Program-made: the position numbers and the translations under genes | In this document: positions 60,155-64,000 of the stretch, piece by piece | How positions within the stretch are numbered: the first letter of the stretch is position 1 | How the letters are laid out: every line of letters begins with the position of its first letter | Notes under the pieces: generated by a model | Told to the model about the DNA's origin: nothing | Databases searched by the model: none | Seen by the model: the letters and a program-made list of their open reading frames with translations, nothing else | Assembly: GCF_900199545.1 (NCBI RefSeq) | Contig: NZ_LT962671.1 | Span: forward strand, 1,199,144-1,263,143 | Reading direction: 5' to 3' | DNA from: Raoultibacter massiliensis | GTDB lineage: Bacteria > Actinomycetota > Coriobacteriia > Coriobacteriales > Eggerthellaceae | DNA: 64,000 bases

Positions 60155-61507
60155 TTAGGCTATCGGCTCTTCGCGATCGACCTTGAACGTCGGAGCGCAC
60201 AGGCCGCCGTGATCGAGCGCAATGATCCCTCTTTTTCCGTATCGGCAGTACATTCCCTCAAGCTCGCCGTTGTAGACGTACAGACCGGGCATCGATTCCC
60301 ATGCCTCTACCTTGCAGCGGTCTCCATCTTCGGGCAGCTCGGGAACCACGAGATCCACCTTATGGGGCGGGTAGTATTCCTGGGCAACGTATCCGGCGTC
60401 GATGTTATTTTCGACGATCTCGGCCCAGTCCCCCTCGGCGAATTCGACGCCGGGATATACGCCATGGGCGCCGTAATCGTCTTCGGGCTTGATGATCCAC
60501 GCATCCTTATCGGCCTTGACCGCTTCGATGTCGAGATCCGAATCGCGCCTCAGACGATAGGTTCGAGGCACGTGCTCGTCGATGAACGCGCACTCCTCTT
60601 CGGTGAGAAACGACCTTGTCTCCTCGTCGAACAAGACCACCGAAACAACCTTGGAATGAACGACCGTCGTTCGAAAATGCCCGATGAGGCACACCTTCTG
60701 CGCTGCTACGGCATCGATGAGAGCCTCGCATTCGCCGGAATGCCGAATCATCTCGCTCGTCACGGCTCGGCGGTACACCGCATCGACGACGGTTCCGTCG
60801 GCCGGATCGACAAGATGCTCCCCGTCGAATTCGAACGCCCGGACATCGACGAAACGCGCAGGGTAGCCCGCCCGCTCGAACGCCTCGATGAAACGGTTGA
60901 AATCGCTGAACACGCCGCTTTCGCGGAAATCCGTCACCGCGACGGTCGGCCGCTCCTTCGCATTCGGGCATGCGCGATAATCGGCCATGAACGCCTCCAC
61001 CCACGAATCGAACAGCTCGAACCGCCCGACCGCATAGCGCTCGGCGAACTCCCGATAGGTTGCGCCAAGCTGCAGGGCACGACCTATCTCGAGATCGCGC
61101 GACATCGCGCCGCTCCCGTCTGTATTGAACTCGCAGAACTTGAAAGCACGCGTTTCCTCGTCGAGGAACAGATCGAACCGCGCAAGGGGAAGCAGCTCGT
61201 CGTAGCAGCACGGAAGCAGGATGAGCCGTTCGACCTCGGCGGGAAAATGAAACAGCTTGCGATACGCCGGATCGTCGAGAAACCGATGTATCACCTTGGT
61301 CAGGATCGCATGCGTCGTCTTGCACACCGAACGGAGAAACGATACGTCATCGGCCCCCACAAGGTTGGGAACGTACGAGAAGGGAACGGGAGCGCCATGC
61401 GCCCAGATATCGGAATCCTCCACGTAGTCGAGTGCAGCCTTTCTGCCGGGAACATCCCCATCCAGGCTTTCCAGTATCTCGATGTACTCGCGACGGTTCT
61501 GTCTCAT
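60155..61507 (-). CDS. Circularly permuted ATP-grasp protein (glutathionylspermidine synthase-like)
   Basis: 450 residues. The permuted ATP-grasp marks are [20 protein letters not shown] in the first half and [17 protein letters not shown], then [12 protein letters not shown], in the second. The family includes the synthetase half of glutathionylspermidine synthase and many uncharacterised ligases. It lacks the amidase domain, and no polyamine genes are nearby. The start follows TTGAGGGAGCGAGATACGTT. It ends just upstream of the metK riboswitch. Confidence 0.75.
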   Translation of the reverse strand: MRQNRREYIEILESLDGDVPGRKAALDYVEDSDIWAHGAPVPFSYVPNLVGADDVSFLRSVCKTTHAILTKVIHRFLDDPAYRKLFHFPAEVERLILLPCCYDELLPLARFDLFLDEETRAFKFCEFNTDGSGAMSRDLEIGRALQLGATYREFAERYAVGRFELFDSWVEAFMADYRACPNAKERPTVAVTDFRESGVFSDFNRFIEAFERAGYPARFVDVRAFEFDGEHLVDPADGTVVDAVYRRAVTSEMIRHSGECEALIDAVAAQKVCLIGHFRTTVVHSKVVSVVLFDEETRSFLTEEECAFIDEHVPRTYRLRRDSDLDIEAVKADKDAWIIKPEDDYGAHGVYPGVEFAEGDWAEIVENNIDAGYVAQEYYPPHKVDLVVPELPEDGDRCKVEAWESMPGLYVYNGELEGMYCRYGKRGIIALDHGGLCAPTFKVDREEPIA

Positions 61508-61863
61508 AACGTATCTCGCTCCCTCAACAATACCGATTCCAATTCTGCTTCCTGCATTGTCATCGCATCACGAAACCATGCGCACGTCCCCATCATAATC
61601 AACACGAGAAATTCGCGGGAACCGAGAACCGTTTCGTCATCGAGCAGTATAGAGCCGAAACGAGCGACGCTCTTCGGCGGCTCGTCGCCGATGACGGATT
61701 GGTGGAAGCGCCGGTTCGTGCCGAATCGTCTCTCTTCCAGGGGTACAATGGCACCCGAAGCGCTGCCCGACCAGATAAGCGCCTGCGCCATCGAACGCAC
61801 GTTCATACGCAAGCGATGCCGCACGCGGCGCGCACGACGACCTCCGGAAAGGAGCCGCCCATC
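61508..61863. other. Intergenic region with a possible upstream ORF
   Basis: 356 bp between divergent genes. On the minus strand a frame from 61824 ends at 61504 with ATGA overlap to the ATP-grasp start, but no start in it has a ribosome-binding site. On the plus strand TACAAT at 61744 is a possible -10 for the DUF1461 gene. Otherwise nothing is recognised. Confidence 0.4.
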
Positions 61864-62637
61864 ATGCCAGGTTCAACCAACGAGGCCGCCCGCAAAGGCG
61901 GCGCCCTCGCCGTTGCGCTCTCCGTCATCGCAGCGGTCGCGCTTGCCATCGCGCTTGTCGCAGCGGGTCTTGCGGCATGCTGCGCCCGGCCGACGACCGC
62001 AGTGCTCTCGCAGGCGACGAGCGCCGACTACGCTTCCCCGTACTCGAAGGGAACCCTGATCGATCTGGCCGTTGCCACACGCGACTACACGGTCGACGGC
62101 ATCCCGCGCGCCGACGTGCTCGAGCAGATCATGGCCGCCGCAAGCGCCGAAGCGCCCGAGGTGCTCGCCGATTCGGACGATCCCGCCATCGCGCTTGCGA
62201 ACGCGAACGAGCGCTACACGCTCACCGAAGACGCGCTTTCCCATCTCGACGACGTATACGCCGTGATATCGACTGCCGCACCCGCGCTCGCAGCCTGCGC
62301 GATCATCGCACTCGCAAGCCTGATCGCCCTCGGTTTCGCAGGCGGCAGGCGCCGCGTCGGCATGACGCTCATCGCCGCGCCGCTCGTCGTCATCGTCGCC
62401 TTCGCGCTTTTGGCCGCCTGGGTCGTCATCGACTTCAACGGGTTCTTCGCAGCGTTCCATTCGCTCTTCTTCGCAAACGGCACCTGGACGTTTTCCGCCG
62501 ATTCTCTGCTCATCTGCATGTACCCGCCCGATTTCTGGATCGGCATGGGGGCGGTCTGGCTCGCAGCCACGCTGCTCGCCAGCGCGCTTGCCATAGCGGC
62601 GGGCATCGCGATCAAGGGCAAGAAGAGCCGCAGCTAG
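61864..62637 (+). CDS. DUF1461 (Lit-like) integral membrane protein
   Basis: 257 residues, start after GAAAGGAGCCGCCCATC. Four helices: one at the N terminus (ALAVALSVIAAVALAIALVA), an extracytoplasmic loop (~45-130), then three more. The family signature is FAAFHSLFFANGTWTF followed by DSLLICMYPPDFW. Members of this family include Lit, which moves an acyl chain within lipoproteins; whether this one does so is unknown. It overlaps the convergent LuxR gene: the shared CTAG supplies both stops. Confidence 0.8.
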   Translation: MPGSTNEAARKGGALAVALSVIAAVALAIALVAAGLAACCARPTTAVLSQATSADYASPYSKGTLIDLAVATRDYTVDGIPRADVLEQIMAAASAEAPEVLADSDDPAIALANANERYTLTEDALSHLDDVYAVISTAAPALAACAIIALASLIALGFAGGRRRVGMTLIAAPLVVIVAFALLAAWVVIDFNGFFAAFHSLFFANGTWTFSADSLLICMYPPDFWIGMGAVWLAATLLASALAIAAGIAIKGKKSRS

Positions 62638-64000
62638 CCGTTCGAGCCGATTGCAGGCGAATCGCCATCGCGCTCGCGTCGGCGAGAATCCTCCCCCTCG
62701 AGCAGTTCGAACAGCTCTTCGCGGCTGTGAATGCCGAGCTTGCGGTATATGTGGCTGATGTGCGCCTTGAGGGTTCCATGGGCAACGTAGAGGTTCTTCT
62801 CGATCTGCGAAGGCGATTCGCGGCGCGCGAGCAGCTGCAGCACCTCTTCCTCGCGCGGGGTCAGATCGTGTTTCGCCGAAACGTCTGAGACGCGCATGGC
62901 AAGCCGGCTCGACGACATGGCGCCGTCGATGCCTCCCCCGTCGTGCAAGCTGACACCCCATTTGGCCGACAGTCCCCTTTCCGTGAAGAGCACGACTACG
63001 AACACCACGATCATCACAAGCGCTATAGCCGTGTAGATTCCCGAGATCACCGAGGAAGAAGCCACCAGGGGCAGCGTCGCCGACAGCGCCCAGCCGGCGA
63101 TTTCGACAAGGTAACGAATGCCCCGCTCGATGCCGTTTATCCAAACCGCGCTGATGCCGAAGCGGTACGTGATGTTGCTCAGCACGAGCATCATGAACAT
63201 CGAAAGCATCGTGTAGCCCGCATCGTAGCAGGCGGTCATCACCACGGCGTTCGCGCTCACCGAAGGGGCGACGAACAGAAACGCGATGATCGACAGCGGG
63301 AAGGCAAGCTGGTAGATCGTATCGAAGTTGAACCACCTCGATTCCGACAGAACGCCGAACAGCACAAGGGAAGTCACAAGCAAGACCCCTATCGTGTTTC
63401 CGAAGCCCAGCGGCTGCATGGGAAGGGCGCCGAAGCCGCAAGCGAATGTACACGCCGACATGAGCAGAACCGGCTTCCAGGGAAACGCGGCGCCTCCCTC
63501 GGCCTTGTCGTATTTGCGGGGCAGATCCCTCTCGGGCAGCCGCTTCATGCTCAAGCGCACCTGGACAAGCGAAACGAGCGGCAGCACGATGGCGAAAAAG
63601 GCAAGGTAAGGCGCCGACATCCCCATGAAAACCCATTTGATGACGCACCCCACCATGATGGCGAGCGCGTGGTAGAGAGCGACGCGCATGGGATTGAGCG
63701 ATCCGTAGAACTCCGCCCACATGAGTATGAGCGAGCCGAGTCCGCCGCCCGCAAACGCCAGGCCGACGAGCTTGACCGCGCCAGTCGACAGCACGAAGCA
63801 ATCGAGCACGATGAGGGCCGATCCGCCAACAAGCGAAACCGCCGTTGCCGCAGAAGCCGTCCGGTTGGACCACAGCGGAACGATGCGGCGGGCGCGGGAC
63901 GCCAAGGCGAACCAGACGGCCGCGAGCCCCCCCTCTAACCCGCGGGAATCGGCGAACCCCCTCGTGGGGAAAGCCTCGTACCCCGCAAAACACTGGCGGC
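62634..64000 (-). CDS. Membrane-bound LuxR-type regulator, 5' end beyond window
   Basis: The frame is open to the window edge, so the start is outside; at least 454 residues are in view. Multiple hydrophobic helices are followed by a LuxR HTH (LTPREEEVLQLLARRE, then GTLKAHISHIYRKLGIHSR). It is the third regulator of this architecture here (after 11057 and 21058). The residues before 63905 (VWFALASRARR and upstream) remain coding-like. Its target must lie outside the window or at 61864. Confidence 0.88.
   Translation of the reverse strand, partial: RQCFAGYEAFPTRGFADSRGLEGGLAAVWFALASRARRIVPLWSNRTASAATAVSLVGGSALIVLDCFVLSTGAVKLVGLAFAGGGLGSLILMWAEFYGSLNPMRVALYHALAIMVGCVIKWVFMGMSAPYLAFFAIVLPLVSLVQVRLSMKRLPERDLPRKYDKAEGGAAFPWKPVLLMSACTFACGFGALPMQPLGFGNTIGVLLVTSLVLFGVLSESRWFNFDTIYQLAFPLSIIAFLFVAPSVSANAVVMTACYDAGYTMLSMFMMLVLSNITYRFGISAVWINGIERGIRYLVEIAGWALSATLPLVASSSVISGIYTAIALVMIVVFVVVLFTERGLSAKWGVSLHDGGGIDGAMSSSRLAMRVSDVSAKHDLTPREEEVLQLLARRESPSQIEKNLYVAHGTLKAHISHIYRKLGIHSREELFELLEGEDSRRRERDGDSPAIGSNG

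Noticed and set aside
61504..61824. Possible 106-residue gene coupled to the ATP-grasp gene
   Set aside because: The ATGA overlap is suggestive, but none of its possible starts has a Shine-Dalgarno and the sequence shows no domain.
59939..63993. Two open frames of about 700 codons on opposite strands
   Set aside because: They cross several well-supported genes and the SAM riboswitch and have Arg-rich, domain-free products.
1..64000. CRISPR arrays, prophage, insertion sequences with transposase
   Set aside because: No regularly spaced repeats, phage structural genes, integrases or transposase motifs were seen in the window.

Overview
The window looks like chromosome of an anaerobic gut actinobacterium of the Eggerthellaceae (class Coriobacteriia); the genus cannot be fixed from sequence reading alone. 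The evidence is high-GC codon use, several LuxR-type regulators fused to multi-helix membrane domains, repeated molybdopterin oxidoreductase clusters, a Tat-exported FMN/FAD reductase with an ApbE flavin transferase, and orthodox actinobacterial housekeeping genes (rpoD, metK, priA, proB, rlmKL, the trpS 3' end).

Layout. 0-11 kb: trpS end, a strongly structured intergenic region, tRNA-Asn, a DUF1848 protein, tRNA-Val, a CAT-anticodon tRNA, a Nat-like ABC exporter, small proteins, apbE, an AAC(6')-like acetyltransferase, proB, a LysR regulator and a nitroreductase. 11-16 kb: a membrane LuxR regulator, a Tat-dependent fumarate/urocanate-reductase-like flavoprotein, a MerR regulator with its 19-bp-spacer promoter, and a PadR-DUF1048 pair. 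16.8-28 kb: a cytoplasmic molybdoenzyme resembling pyrogallol-phloroglucinol transhydroxylase (large and small subunits plus a VOC protein). It is divergent from a membrane LuxR regulator, an MFS transporter, a 77-residue protein and a second, DMSO-reductase-type molybdoenzyme pair. 28-33 kb: a two-component system with a YxeA-like lipoprotein and a LanFEG-like ABC exporter. 33.5-39 kb: a serine hydrolase, small regulators, an SRAP protein, and a TetR-MFS module with matching operators. 39-45 kb: the AMMECR1/MEMO/radical-SAM pair, rlmKL and rpoD, with a MITE-like element upstream of rpoD. 45-53 kb: a collagen-like small protein, two MFS transporters, a second transhydroxylase-like pair and a LysR regulator. 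53-64 kb: an orphan BvgS-like hybrid kinase, priA, metK under a SAM riboswitch, a permuted ATP-grasp protein, a DUF1461 membrane protein, and the 3' part of a third membrane LuxR regulator running off the window.

How it fits together. The main theme is anaerobic use of small organic, probably aromatic, molecules. Two paralogous transhydroxylase-like enzymes each have their own regulator and are near MFS transporters. Both keep the catalytic Asp-Ser-Trp motif of the family but share a Cys-Trp-rich segment that may set a different substrate. The Tat-exported flavoprotein needs covalent FMN, which the ApbE at 6.3 kb could supply. The best candidate for an undescribed system is this pair of differently regulated transhydroxylase-like loci; their reactions are not known from sequence alone.
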